The notes beneath the pieces are model-generated. The model was given only the letters and a program-made list of their open reading frames with translations, was not told the origin of the DNA and did not search any database. Positions 35,555 through 43,067 of a stretch of 64,000 bases of DNA are shown piece after piece. The position numbers and the translations under genes are program-made. The DNA lies in the NCBI RefSeq assembly GCF_018967845.1, contig NZ_JAHLZZ010000001.1:744001-808000 (forward strand), in the 5' to 3' direction. The DNA is from Hymenobacter siberiensis (GTDB taxonomy: Bacteria; Bacteroidota; Bacteroidia; Cytophagales; Hymenobacteraceae). Each line of letters opens with the position of its first letter. Position 1 is the first letter of the stretch.

Positions 35555-36260
35555 GGTTGCGGGCTACCCCGGTAGGGTGTTGGTCCGCAACCTTTTTTTG
35601 TGCCTGCCCGCGCCGGCTTTCGTGGCCGTGGTGGGACACAATGGCAGCGGCAAAACCACGCTTTTCCGGGTACTCACAGGCCAGCTACCCTATGAGGGCA
35701 GCGTCAGGCTGCACGGCCACGAAGTGCGCGACCTGCGCCGCGCCGCGACGGCTGGCCTGTTGGGCTACCTGCCGCAGCGCGGCAGCCTCGACTTTGCCAT
35801 TGCCGTGCGCGAGCTGGTGGTGATGGGCCGCTACCGCCACCACGGCTTGCTAAGCGCCTATTCACTAGCTGATTATGTATTGGCCGATGCTGCCTTAGCC
35901 CGAGTGGGCATGGCCCATCTGGGCGCCCGCGATTTTACCCAGCTCTCCGGTGGCGAGCAGCAACTGGTGTGGCTGGCCCAGCTCAGCCTGCAGGATGCGC
36001 AAGTGTATTTGCTCGATGAGCCCACCCAGCAGCTTGATGTGTACTACCGTCGCCAGGTGTTCAGCCTCGTGCACGACTGGGCCACCCAGCAGGGCAAAAC
36101 CGTGCTGTGCAGCACCCACGACCTCGACAACCTGCCCGCCCTCACCGGCTATCTACTAAACCTTTCGGAGCCGGAGCCGCAGCTACGCCCCCTGTCCGAA
36201 GCTACGGTGCGCGAGGCCCGAGCATGGCTGGAGCAGGCGCCGTTGGGAGTTAAGAGTTAG
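35478..36260 (+). CDS. ABC transporter ATP-binding protein
   Basis: 260 residues by the longest frame. Walker A is GHNGSGKTT, the Q-loop is in LGYLPQRGSLD, the signature is LSGGEQQLVWLAQ, Walker B is VYLLDEPTQQLD and the H-loop is in STHDLDNL. Its size and the strand order fit FecE/ZnuC-type importers of iron complexes or metals, but no permease is adjacent, so the ligand is unknown. The first 25 residues (MNDIDLLTSNNSSLNPQPST...) come entirely from a hairpin repeat. A TTG at 35553 is an alternative start, just before the family-like VAGYPGRVLVRN. The stop is in another hairpin. Confidence 0.85.
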   Translation: MNDIDLLTSNNSSLNPQPSTINIQHLVAGYPGRVLVRNLFLCLPAPAFVAVVGHNGSGKTTLFRVLTGQLPYEGSVRLHGHEVRDLRRAATAGLLGYLPQRGSLDFAIAVRELVVMGRYRHHGLLSAYSLADYVLADAALARVGMAHLGARDFTQLSGGEQQLVWLAQLSLQDAQVYLLDEPTQQLDVYYRRQVFSLVHDWATQQGKTVLCSTHDLDNLPALTGYLLNLSEPEPQLRPLSEATVREARAWLEQAPLGVKS

Positions 36261-36558
36261 GAGTGCAGAGTTTGTAGTACCCATTAACTAGGGTCATTGC
36301 ACCAAATGCACAGTTAGCGTTTTCTGGTTGAGCTTAAAAAAACATGTGTCGATTGCTGAATCGGAAGGCCCTTTCCAGCGCCAGGATTCGGTGAAATGAT
36401 TTACTGGTTGCTCAAATAGTTACAACAGCCTCCTCACAACTTGCCTTGTTCAAAGCATGTTATTGGTCAATGCGTTGTGAGTATTAGCTCAACTATAGCA
36501 ACGCTAACTGTGCATTTGGTGCAATGGCCCTACCCATTAACTCTGCACTCCTAACTCC
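36246..36558. repeat. 7-nt-word hairpin split by a MITE
   Basis: GAGTTAGGAGTGCAGAGTT (36254-36272) is the exact complement of 36539-36557. Without the 242-bp element and one copy of the 11-bp duplication, this is a simple hairpin with a roughly 10-nt loop. The stop codons of both convergent genes (TAG at 36258-36260 and, on the minus strand, 36551-36553) are inside the arms. Confidence 0.85.
36290..36531. mobile_element. 242-bp MITE with long terminal inverted repeats
   Basis: The ends are AGGGTCATTGCACCAAATGC... and, reversed, AGGGCCATTGCACCAAATGC.... They match over 32 bp with one mismatch, and a weaker match extends to about 45 bp. Flanks carry an exact 11-bp direct repeat, ACCCATTAACT (36279-36289 and 36532-36542). 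There is no ORF inside. An 11-bp duplication fits IS4-type transposases, but the parent element is not in the window; the IS at 58989 has different ends. Confidence 0.85.
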
Positions 36559-37750
36559 TTTTTCCCGGTCGGCCGCGCAGGACCTGCCCGATGGACCGCA
36601 TAAACGGCCCCGCCGATACCGAATTCATCACCCGCAGGTTATCGGCCCAGGAAGTTTGCTCATCCAGAAAGCGGAAGATGCGCTCCACCGGGTTGCGCTC
36701 GAAGAGCTGCCGGAAGATGTCGCGGGTCGTTTCGCCCCGCCGCTGCATGATGTCGAGCAAGAGCGTGTCGAACAGTTGGAACTGCCATTTGTCGCCGGTG
36801 GCGTTGGTGGGTGGGTGGCCGGTGGTGGCCAGCGCCGCTACCAGCCGCGCCGAGTGCTGCTGAATGCGCTTGAAGGCGTAGCCGGTGCTGGGCTTGGCCC
36901 GCCCGCCCCGCGTGCCCAGATTGATGATGTGCGCGCCGTTGCGGGCCGGTAGCGGGTGGTCGGTCATCGGAATTGCTCCTATTTCCTCAGCCACAATGCG
37001 GTACGTTTTCAGCCCGAGGGTTTCGCTCAGATACGTGCGGATTGCCGCTTCATACTCCGCTTTGGGTAATACGGTTCCCGAAAACAACGTGTATTCAACC
37101 AAGGCTTTGCGTGGTGAGAAAGGCAGCACGTAAATAAACCGGGCCTCGTGCTGCTGGGCGCCGCGAAAGTCCATGAACTCCACCGTGGCGGGGTCGAAAA
37201 CGTCGGATTCGGTTTCGATTTCCCAGCCCACGAAGTGCTGTAGCAGGTAGCGATGCTTCTCGGGCTGCCGCCGCTGCGCTAAGTTGGGCGGGCGGCTGTC
37301 GAAGGCGTAGCGGGCGGTGTAGGCATCGCCATTCGCCGTGGTGGCGTGTGTGCCAGCCGGTGTGTTTTCCAACTGCTCGACATTGCCGTGCACCCGCGTG
37401 AATTGCGGATTATCAGCCAGCGCCTTCTGCACGAAGCGGTAGTAATCCAGCCCGTTGATGGTTTTGTAGCGGTAGCGGCCCAGGTCAATCACGCGCTCGA
37501 AGCCGGGGCTACGGAAAGCTATTTTGCGCCACTCGTGCGCCACAATGTCGTCGAACATCCCCGGCTCATCGGCCCAGAACGACCAGGTGCGGTCGTTCTG
37601 CATCTTGGCATCGGGCTCAATAATCAGGACTTTCTTGCCGGCCAGCCGGGGTTCCTGCGCAATGTGGTACGCCAGGCTAAGCCCCGCCGCGCCGCCGCCC
37701 ACAATGAGGTAATCAAATTCTGAATTAGTGGCGGCAGCAGTTGATGACAT
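36551..37750 (-). CDS. crtY: Lycopene beta-cyclase (CrtY-type)
   Basis: 399 residues. The N-terminal FAD/NAD motif is DYLIVGGGAAGLSLAYHIA, followed by IEPDAKMQNDRTWSFW, the characteristic CrtY NDRTWSFW block. Later motifs include LGTRGGRAKPSTGYAFKRIQ and FLDEQTSW. It cyclises lycopene to beta-carotene in carotenoid pigment synthesis, consistent with the red pigments of Hymenobacter. The start MSSTAAATN at 37750 is chosen. No other crt gene is adjacent. It is convergent with the ABC ATPase and ends inside the split hairpin. Confidence 0.92.
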   Translation of the reverse strand: MSSTAAATNSEFDYLIVGGGAAGLSLAYHIAQEPRLAGKKVLIIEPDAKMQNDRTWSFWADEPGMFDDIVAHEWRKIAFRSPGFERVIDLGRYRYKTINGLDYYRFVQKALADNPQFTRVHGNVEQLENTPAGTHATTANGDAYTARYAFDSRPPNLAQRRQPEKHRYLLQHFVGWEIETESDVFDPATVEFMDFRGAQQHEARFIYVLPFSPRKALVEYTLFSGTVLPKAEYEAAIRTYLSETLGLKTYRIVAEEIGAIPMTDHPLPARNGAHIINLGTRGGRAKPSTGYAFKRIQQHSARLVAALATTGHPPTNATGDKWQFQLFDTLLLDIMQRRGETTRDIFRQLFERNPVERIFRFLDEQTSWADNLRVMNSVSAGPFMRSIGQVLRGRPGKRS

Positions 37751-37796
37751 AAGAGAAAACCCGCCAAACCGGCGGCAAACGAACGAAGCTAGTAAC

Positions 37797-37827
37797 AAAA
37801 AAAGCCGCTCCCGAAGAAGCGGCTTTC
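37797..37827 (-). terminator. Intrinsic terminator of the LOG-family gene
   Basis: Read on the minus strand: AAAGCCGCTT, a short loop, then AGCGGCTTTTTTT. It lies downstream of the minus-strand gene that ends at 37906. Confidence 0.8.
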
Positions 37828-37905
37828 CAATGCAATGGTTTCGAAACCGAATAGTACCGACTACAAAATCCGTGAAATCCGCTAAAATCCGAAAAATCCG
37901 TGGTC

Positions 37906-38775
37906 CTAGAAGTTCGGCGACAACAGGTACTTGTGGTAGAAGTCGTCGATGATTTTCACGGCTTCGCTCGCGTCGTCCACAATCTGCACCAGCTGCATAT
38001 CCTCGGCCGAGATGTTGTGCTCCTCGTGCAGCATCACGTCCTCAATCCACTTAAACAGGCCGTTCCAGTAGGCCGAGCCCACCAGTACGATGGGGAAGCG
38101 GCTGATTTTTTTGGTCTGAATTAGCGTCATGGCCTCAAACAGTTCGTCGAGGGTGCCGAAACCGCCGGGCATGCCCACAAAGGCCTGCGCGTACTTCACA
38201 AACATCACCTTCCGCACAAAGAAGTAGTCGAAGTCGATGCACTTGTCCTGGTCGATGTAGATGTTGTGGGTTTGCTCGAAGGGCAACTCAATGTTGAGGC
38301 CCACCGACTTACCGCCCTCGGCGCGGGCGCCCTTATTGCCGGCTTCCATGATGCCGGGGCCGCCGCCCGTGATAACGCCGTAGCCGTGACGCACCAGCTT
38401 CGAGGCAATTTCCTCGGCCAGCTGGTAGTAAGGGTTGTCGGGCTTGGTGCGGGCCGAGCCGAAGATGCTCACGCAAGGACCAATTTTGGACATCTTCTCG
38501 AAGCCCTCCACGAACTCGGCCATCACCTTGAAAATCTGCCAGGAGTCGGCGATTTTAATCTCATTCCAGTCCTTGTCCACGAAGGCTTTGCGCAGGCGCT
38601 GCTCATCATCGATGGCCATGGCGGTCTGGCCATTGGTGGTTTGGCGCATCTCCGTGATGGAGGTGAGCTTGTCGTCGTTGACGTTGGGTTGCGTGATGGT
38701 CTTGCCGCTGCCGGCATTCAGCATGTCGTCGGAGAGTTTGGTTTTGCTGGTCTTAGCTTTTTTGATTGTAGACAT
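37906..38775 (-). CDS. LOG-family protein (TIGR00730-type)
   Basis: 289 residues. It has both signature blocks of the lysine-decarboxylase-like LOG family, GVITGGGPGIMEAGNKGA and FVGMPGGFGTLDELFE. LOG enzymes cleave nucleoside 5'-monophosphates to free base and ribose 5-phosphate, and some were named after cytokinin activation. There is an N-terminal Lys/Thr-rich extension of about 75 residues, longer than in plant LOG proteins. The start MSTIKKAKTS at 38775 is chosen. Confidence 0.9.
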   Translation of the reverse strand: MSTIKKAKTSKTKLSDDMLNAGSGKTITQPNVNDDKLTSITEMRQTTNGQTAMAIDDEQRLRKAFVDKDWNEIKIADSWQIFKVMAEFVEGFEKMSKIGPCVSIFGSARTKPDNPYYQLAEEIASKLVRHGYGVITGGGPGIMEAGNKGARAEGGKSVGLNIELPFEQTHNIYIDQDKCIDFDYFFVRKVMFVKYAQAFVGMPGGFGTLDELFEAMTLIQTKKISRFPIVLVGSAYWNGLFKWIEDVMLHEEHNISAEDMQLVQIVDDASEAVKIIDDFYHKYLLSPNF

Positions 38776-38890
38776 ATTATTCAATTGGGAATTCCTTCAA
38801 AAGCAAAATCGCCCCGGATGCGGGGCGACCAAAAGTAGGGCGTCAAAGTTATCGAATTGTTATCAAATAAAAATGCTGTGGGTTGAAAGG

Positions 38891-38955
38891 ATTTGGTGCT
38901 ATCCAATTCGTCAGGCACAGCGCAGCGCAGCCTGACGAATTGGATAGCACCAAAT
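38891..38955. repeat. Perfect 26-bp palindrome, REP-like
   Basis: ATTTGGTGCTATCCAATTCG... (38891-38916) is exactly complementary to 38930-38955. The 13-nt loop is ACAGCGCAGCGCA. The middle (TCAGGC...AGCGCAGCGCAGCCTGA) resembles the centre of the palindrome at 958-986. Confidence 0.9.
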
Positions 38956-38959
38956 AACC

Positions 38960-40189
38960 CTATACCAGCTGGCGCAGTGCCATTTCGAACGAGCGCTGCG
39001 CAATGCCGGTGGGCTGTGCGTTCTCGGCGTGGGTGCGCTCCAGGGCCGCGCCGATGATGCGCGACGTATCGGCAAAAATGGCTTGGTCGGTGATTTCGGC
39101 GCCGGTTTCCATGAGGTAAGCAAACACGCGGGCCATGCCGCAGTTGGCAATAAAATCGGGGATAACGGCCGTGCGCTCGTCGGCAAAGACGCCGGTGGGG
39201 CCGAAGAAAATCTCGGGGTCGGCAAACGGCACGTTGGCCCCGCAGCTAATCACCTTGAGGCCGCCGGCCAGTAGCTGCTCTACCTGCCCACGCGCCACGA
39301 GGCGCGACGAAGCGGCTGGAATAAAAATATCGGCCCCCATGGACCACACTTTCTCGTTCACTTCCTCGAAGGAGAGCAAGTTGTCGGTCGTGAGCGCATT
39401 GCCCTGGCGGGCCAGCAGCAGCGCCCGGATTTCTTCCAGCCCGAAGCCCTCGGCGTTCAGCAGCCCGCCGGCCCGGTCGATAATGCCCACAATGCGCACG
39501 CCCTGGCCGGCCAGGTAATAGGCCGCCGCCGCGCCCACATTGCCCCAGCCCTGGATGATGGCACGCTGCCCGCGCAGCTCGGTGCCGGGCCAGAGGCGGT
39601 AGTAGTGACGCACGCCCTCGGCCACGCCGTAGCCGGTGATGAGGTCGGCCACGGTGTACTTGCGGGCCAGATTGGGCGAGAAGGTGGCATCTTCCACCAC
39701 CTTGATAACGCCTTGGCGGAGTTGGCCGAGCTTCTGAATTTTCTGGGGCTCGGTGGCGTGGTAGTGGCCGTTCACCACGCCTTCCTGCGGGTGCCAGAGG
39801 CCGTATTCCTCGGTAATGGCGATGACTTCGTGAATCTCATCCACGTTTAGGTCGCCGCCGGTGCCATAATAATTTTTTAGCAGCGGGAACACGGCGCGGT
39901 ACCAGCGCTCCAGCACGCCGCGCTTGCGGGGGTCCTGCGGGTCGAAGTTGATGCCTGACTTGGCCCCGCCAATGGCCGGCCCGGATACCGTGAACTTGAC
40001 CTCCATCGTTTTGGCCAGGCTTTCTACTTCGCGCTTATCCAGGCCCTTGCGCATGCGGGTGCCACCGCCGGCGGCTCCGCCCCGCAAGGAGTTGATAACG
40101 ACCCAGCCTTCGGCTTCGGTTTCGGCGTCTTTCCATTCGAAGACGATTTCGGGGCGCTTGTTTTCAAACTTGGTGAGGAGGTCAAGCAT
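38960..40189 (-). CDS. Glu/Leu/Phe/Val dehydrogenase family enzyme
   Basis: 409 residues. The substrate-binding block is GGAAGGGTRMRKGLDKREVESL, and the catalytic-lysine region is IGGAKSGINFDPQDPRKR. The Rossmann motif is GQRAIIQGWGNVGAAAAYYLAGQG, and the block VISCGANVPFADPE follows. This fits an NAD(P)-dependent glutamate dehydrogenase-type enzyme, linking amino acid and 2-oxo acid pools. The start MLDLLTKFENKRP at 40189 is chosen. A second family member lies at 46013. An ArsR-type regulator is divergent and could control it. Confidence 0.88.
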   Translation of the reverse strand: MLDLLTKFENKRPEIVFEWKDAETEAEGWVVINSLRGGAAGGGTRMRKGLDKREVESLAKTMEVKFTVSGPAIGGAKSGINFDPQDPRKRGVLERWYRAVFPLLKNYYGTGGDLNVDEIHEVIAITEEYGLWHPQEGVVNGHYHATEPQKIQKLGQLRQGVIKVVEDATFSPNLARKYTVADLITGYGVAEGVRHYYRLWPGTELRGQRAIIQGWGNVGAAAAYYLAGQGVRIVGIIDRAGGLLNAEGFGLEEIRALLLARQGNALTTDNLLSFEEVNEKVWSMGADIFIPAASSRLVARGQVEQLLAGGLKVISCGANVPFADPEIFFGPTGVFADERTAVIPDFIANCGMARVFAYLMETGAEITDQAIFADTSRIIGAALERTHAENAQPTGIAQRSFEMALRQLV

Positions 40190-40362
40190 AGGGTGGGAAT
40201 AGTGAAAGAATCTGCCAATAAGCAGACCCGCAAAGGTAGCGCCCGCCCCTGAAGTGGGTGGACGTCGGAAATAGCATTTCAGCAAGAAATAAAAATGAAT
40301 AAATATTATAGTATTTTAGGAATAACAAACCCCTTTATCCCTATTTTGCGTAATGGTTCGGA

Positions 40363-40376
40363 ACTACATATGTAGT
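40363..40376. promoter_or_regulatory. 14-bp palindrome upstream of the ArsR gene
   Basis: ACTACATATGTAGT is a perfect palindrome 59 bp before the regulator start, in an AT-rich divergent region, with a promoter-like TATTTTGC about 20 bp upstream. It could be the regulator's operator. Confidence 0.4.
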
Positions 40377-40434
40377 ACTACTGTATTGCACTTATTCTAC
40401 TCTTCCACTTCTCCCTTCACTTTTTATCGATTTC

Positions 40435-40755
40435 ATGAAACCATTGCATTCGCGTGTAGAAGCGCAACAGTTGGACCGCGCCGCGGCTATGCTCAAGGTT
40501 CTATCTCATCCTAAGCGGCTTGCCATTGTGGACCTACTAGGGAAGACAAAGGGCAAAGACAGCCAAATGTCGGTGACCGATATTTACCAGGCCCTCGACT
40601 TGCCCCAAGCCATTGCCTCGCAGCACCTCATCACCCTCAAAGACCGGGGTGTGTTGAAGTCCAGCAAAGTCGGCACGAAGATTTATTATTCGCTGGCGGT
40701 GCCCCAGCTCCTGAAAGTGATTGATACCCTGGAGGATTACTCCGCCCGCATCTAA
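40435..40755 (+). CDS. ArsR-type winged-helix regulator
   Basis: 106 residues. The winged helix includes MLKVLSHPKRLAIVDLL and LDLPQAIASQHLITLKDRGVLKSSKVGTKIYYSL. There are no cysteines, so a classic metal-binding ArsR site is absent; the inducer is unknown. It is divergent from the Glu dehydrogenase-like gene and followed by a terminator, so it is a single-gene unit. Confidence 0.88.
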   Translation: MKPLHSRVEAQQLDRAAAMLKVLSHPKRLAIVDLLGKTKGKDSQMSVTDIYQALDLPQAIASQHLITLKDRGVLKSSKVGTKIYYSLAVPQLLKVIDTLEDYSARI

Positions 40756-40775
40756 GCTACCAACGTCCGAAGGAC

Positions 40776-40806
40776 AAGGCTGCCTCGCAAGAGGTAGCCT
40801 TTCTTT
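40776..40806. terminator. Intrinsic terminator between the ArsR gene and coaE
   Basis: AAGGCTGCCTC pairs with GAGGTAGCCTT around GCAA, followed by a T-rich tail; it lies between convergent genes. Confidence 0.75.
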
Positions 40807-40808
40807 AT

Positions 40809-41417
40809 TTATAGGGCGGCTGGCCGAACCCCGAAGGCTGCGTGCAGGGCCAGCACCTGCGGCAGCAGGGGCAGCACATCGTCGTTGGTGAGCACGTAGT
40901 CGGCCCGTGCCATTTTCTCCTCCTCGCTAAGCTGCTTGGCCATGATGGCCTGCACATCGGCGGCCGAGCGGTGCGGGTCGCGGCGCAGTACGCGGGCCGC
41001 CCGCACCGCCAGCGGCGCAAATACGGTGATGATGCGGTCGAGCTGCTTGTAGGAGCCGGCCTCAAACAGCAGTGCGGCTTCTTTTAGCACGTAGGCGTGG
41101 CCGGCCCGGGCCTGTGCTACGGCCCATCGCTCAAAATCGGTGCCTACGTGCGGATGCACCAAGCCATTGAGCTGGGCCAGCAGCCCCGGGTTGTTGAACA
41201 CGGTGCCGGCCAGCACGGGCCGGTTGAGGCGGCCGGCGGCATCATACGTAGCAGGGCCGAAGGCGGCGATGAGCTGCGCCCGTAGTTGCGCATCGTTTTC
41301 CATCACCCAGCGGGCGCGCGTATCGGCATCGTAGATGGGCACGCCCAGCGCATGAAACAAGCGGCTGACAATGCTTTTGCCCGAGCCGATTCCGCCGGTG
41401 ATGCCGATGCGTAGCAT
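40809..41417 (-). CDS. coaE: Dephospho-CoA kinase
   Basis: 202 residues. The P-loop is GITGGIGSGKSIVSRLF at residues 5-21, DADTRARWVM forms the substrate loop, and LKEAALLFEAGSYKQLDRIITV is the lid region. It adds the last phosphate to make coenzyme A. It ends the conserved block nusB, DUF1573, yajC, ybbR, coaE seen across Bacteroidota. The gap to ybbR is 37 bp, so it is probably in the same operon. Confidence 0.95.
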   Translation of the reverse strand: MLRIGITGGIGSGKSIVSRLFHALGVPIYDADTRARWVMENDAQLRAQLIAAFGPATYDAAGRLNRPVLAGTVFNNPGLLAQLNGLVHPHVGTDFERWAVAQARAGHAYVLKEAALLFEAGSYKQLDRIITVFAPLAVRAARVLRRDPHRSAADVQAIMAKQLSEEEKMARADYVLTNDDVLPLLPQVLALHAAFGVRPAAL

Positions 41418-41454
41418 GAGGAAAACTGAGATTTATGTGAATAAGCAGCTGAAA

Positions 41455-42147
41455 CTATCGCCGCGTCTGGCGTAGCTGCACCGTGGGCACAGACGCCCGG
41501 ATGCGGGCCGGCGTAACCACAATGGCCTCAACCTCTACTTCCTCCGCCTTGCCTGGGGCCGAAGCCTGGGGCGGTGCAATGGGGTAGGGGTTGGGCAGCG
41601 CCTGCACTAGGCTGGCCGGCCCCCGAAACGTAACCATGGCGGGCGTGAAGCTGGCTCTGTAGCGCCTGGCCGAGTCGGGAGGCAGGGCCAGCGGCAGCCG
41701 GCGGCTGGCATAGCGGTCGAAGGTGAGGCGCAGGGTATCGCCGGCCCACTCGGTTATCTGCACGCCTTCCAGCGCGTTTTGCAGGCCCCGGCGCCAGGCG
41801 GTGGCGGGCAGGTAGCGGGTGCCGGGCAGTGGCACGGGGCGCAGGTCGGCGGGGTGGGTGCCCCAGCCCAGGTTGGCCCGCAGCAGTCGCCAGCCCTGGC
41901 CCGTAACCGTGACGGGTAGTGCCGTCGGTAAGGACCGCATTGGCACGTAGTGCACCGAGTCGTAGTGCCAGGCCAGTGGGTAGTTCAGGCGGGTGGTGTA
42001 GGTTTTGTTCAGGGCATTCATTTGCCAGAACAGGCCCGCCGCGAGCAGGCAGGCCGTGATGGCCCGGTAAAAGCTGGGCTCCTGGCCCGCAAAGGGCCGC
42101 ACGAACCAGCGCAGCAGCCAGCCTGCCCGATTCAGCGGCCCGTCCAT
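41455..42147 (-). CDS. YbbR-like domain protein
   Basis: 230 residues with one N-terminal membrane span (ITACLLAAGLFWQMNALN, about 30-47) and a periplasmic YbbR-like part containing YPLAWHYDSV and PVTVTGQGWRLLRANLG. It is the usual partner located between yajC and coaE in Bacteroidota. It begins 3 bp after yajC stops, so the two are co-translated. Its role is unproven; the E. coli-type family is linked to cyclic-di-AMP synthase in other phyla, but no dac gene is here. Confidence 0.75.
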   Translation of the reverse strand: MDGPLNRAGWLLRWFVRPFAGQEPSFYRAITACLLAAGLFWQMNALNKTYTTRLNYPLAWHYDSVHYVPMRSLPTALPVTVTGQGWRLLRANLGWGTHPADLRPVPLPGTRYLPATAWRRGLQNALEGVQITEWAGDTLRLTFDRYASRRLPLALPPDSARRYRASFTPAMVTFRGPASLVQALPNPYPIAPPQASAPGKAEEVEVEAIVVTPARIRASVPTVQLRQTRR

Positions 42148-42150
42148 GGG

Positions 42151-42486
42151 TTAAGCGGCCCCGATGGTGTCGGCTCCAGTGCCGGTGTTGGCTTTGTTGC
42201 CTACTTCGCGGGCAATGGCCGAGCGGTCGAAGCGCAGCTTGGTGCCTCGGTCCACCTCCACCACCACGGTGTCGTCGGTGAGCTCCACCACCAGCCCGTG
42301 CAGGCCACCGATAGTGACAATGCGCGAACCCTTAGCCAGCGACTGGCGGAAGGTTTTGGCATCGGTGGCCCGCTTCTGTTGCGGCCGAATCATAAAAAAA
42401 TAGAAGACGCCAGCGGCAATCAGCAGAAACAGCGGCTGGGCGTAGTCGGCCCCACCGGCCGCTTTCAGTAAAAAAGTCAGAAACAT
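42151..42486 (-). CDS. yajC: Preprotein translocase subunit YajC
   Basis: 111 residues. One N-terminal membrane span ends in VFYFFMIRPQQKRATDAKTF, the hallmark YajC motif, then the soluble part LAKGSRIVTIGGLHGLVVEL. It is the small partner of SecDF in the Sec translocon. It is co-directional with the ybbR and DUF1573 genes; a 26-bp gap precedes it. Confidence 0.95.
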   Translation of the reverse strand: MFLTFLLKAAGGADYAQPLFLLIAAGVFYFFMIRPQQKRATDAKTFRQSLAKGSRIVTIGGLHGLVVELTDDTVVVEVDRGTKLRFDRSAIAREVGNKANTGTGADTIGAA

Positions 42487-42512
42487 GGCGTTTGAATGAA
42501 AAGCGTGGATGG

Positions 42513-43013
42513 CTAATTAGCCTTGGGAGTGAGTACGTTGCCTTTGATGAGCAGGGTGGTGATGCCGGGCTGGGTGTTGGCCCGTATCGCTACCTGCTTG
42601 CTGATGATGCCCTGCTTGCCCCGGCTATCAAACTGCACTTCCATCTTGCCTTCGGCCCCGGGAGCCACGGGCTCCTTGGTCCAGCTGGGCGTGGTGCAGC
42701 CGCAGGAAGCGGTAGCATCTTCAATCAGCAGCGGCGACTTGCCGGTGTTGGTAAAGGTAAACGTGTGGTGAACTTTGGAATCGGGCTGAATGTCGCCGAA
42801 GTCAAACTCGGCTTCGGCAAATTTCATCACCGGGGCGTTGGGGTTGGGCGTTTCGTTGTCGCTCACCACGTTGGGGTTGTCCACGGTGGGGTTAGCCGCG
42901 TCGGTTTCCACGGTTGCGGCGGCGTTGATGCCAGCAGTGCCCGCTTCGGGGGCTTTGTCGCGGTTGCAGGCTGCCAAGGATAAGGCGGCGGCCAGAATCA
43001 GGTACTGTTTCAT
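42513..43013 (-). CDS. DUF1573 lipoprotein
   Basis: 166 residues. The lipobox is LAAC (MKQYLILAAALSLAAC), followed by an Ala/Thr/Asn-rich linker. A DUF1573 immunoglobulin-like domain has FDFGDIQPDSKVHHTFTFTN and ATASCGCTTPSW, where the CGC cysteine pair is a family mark. It is anchored in the outer membrane or inner membrane periplasmic face. The function is not known. The start at 43013 is chosen over the ORF start at 43064 because the lipobox then sits properly. Confidence 0.88.
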   Translation of the reverse strand: MKQYLILAAALSLAACNRDKAPEAGTAGINAAATVETDAANPTVDNPNVVSDNETPNPNAPVMKFAEAEFDFGDIQPDSKVHHTFTFTNTGKSPLLIEDATASCGCTTPSWTKEPVAPGAEGKMEVQFDSRGKQGIISKQVAIRANTQPGITTLLIKGNVLTPKAN

Positions 43014-43067
43014 AGAAAATCTAAAGTTGGTTGTCATGCTGGGCCTATGAAGCACGATAACCAAAAA

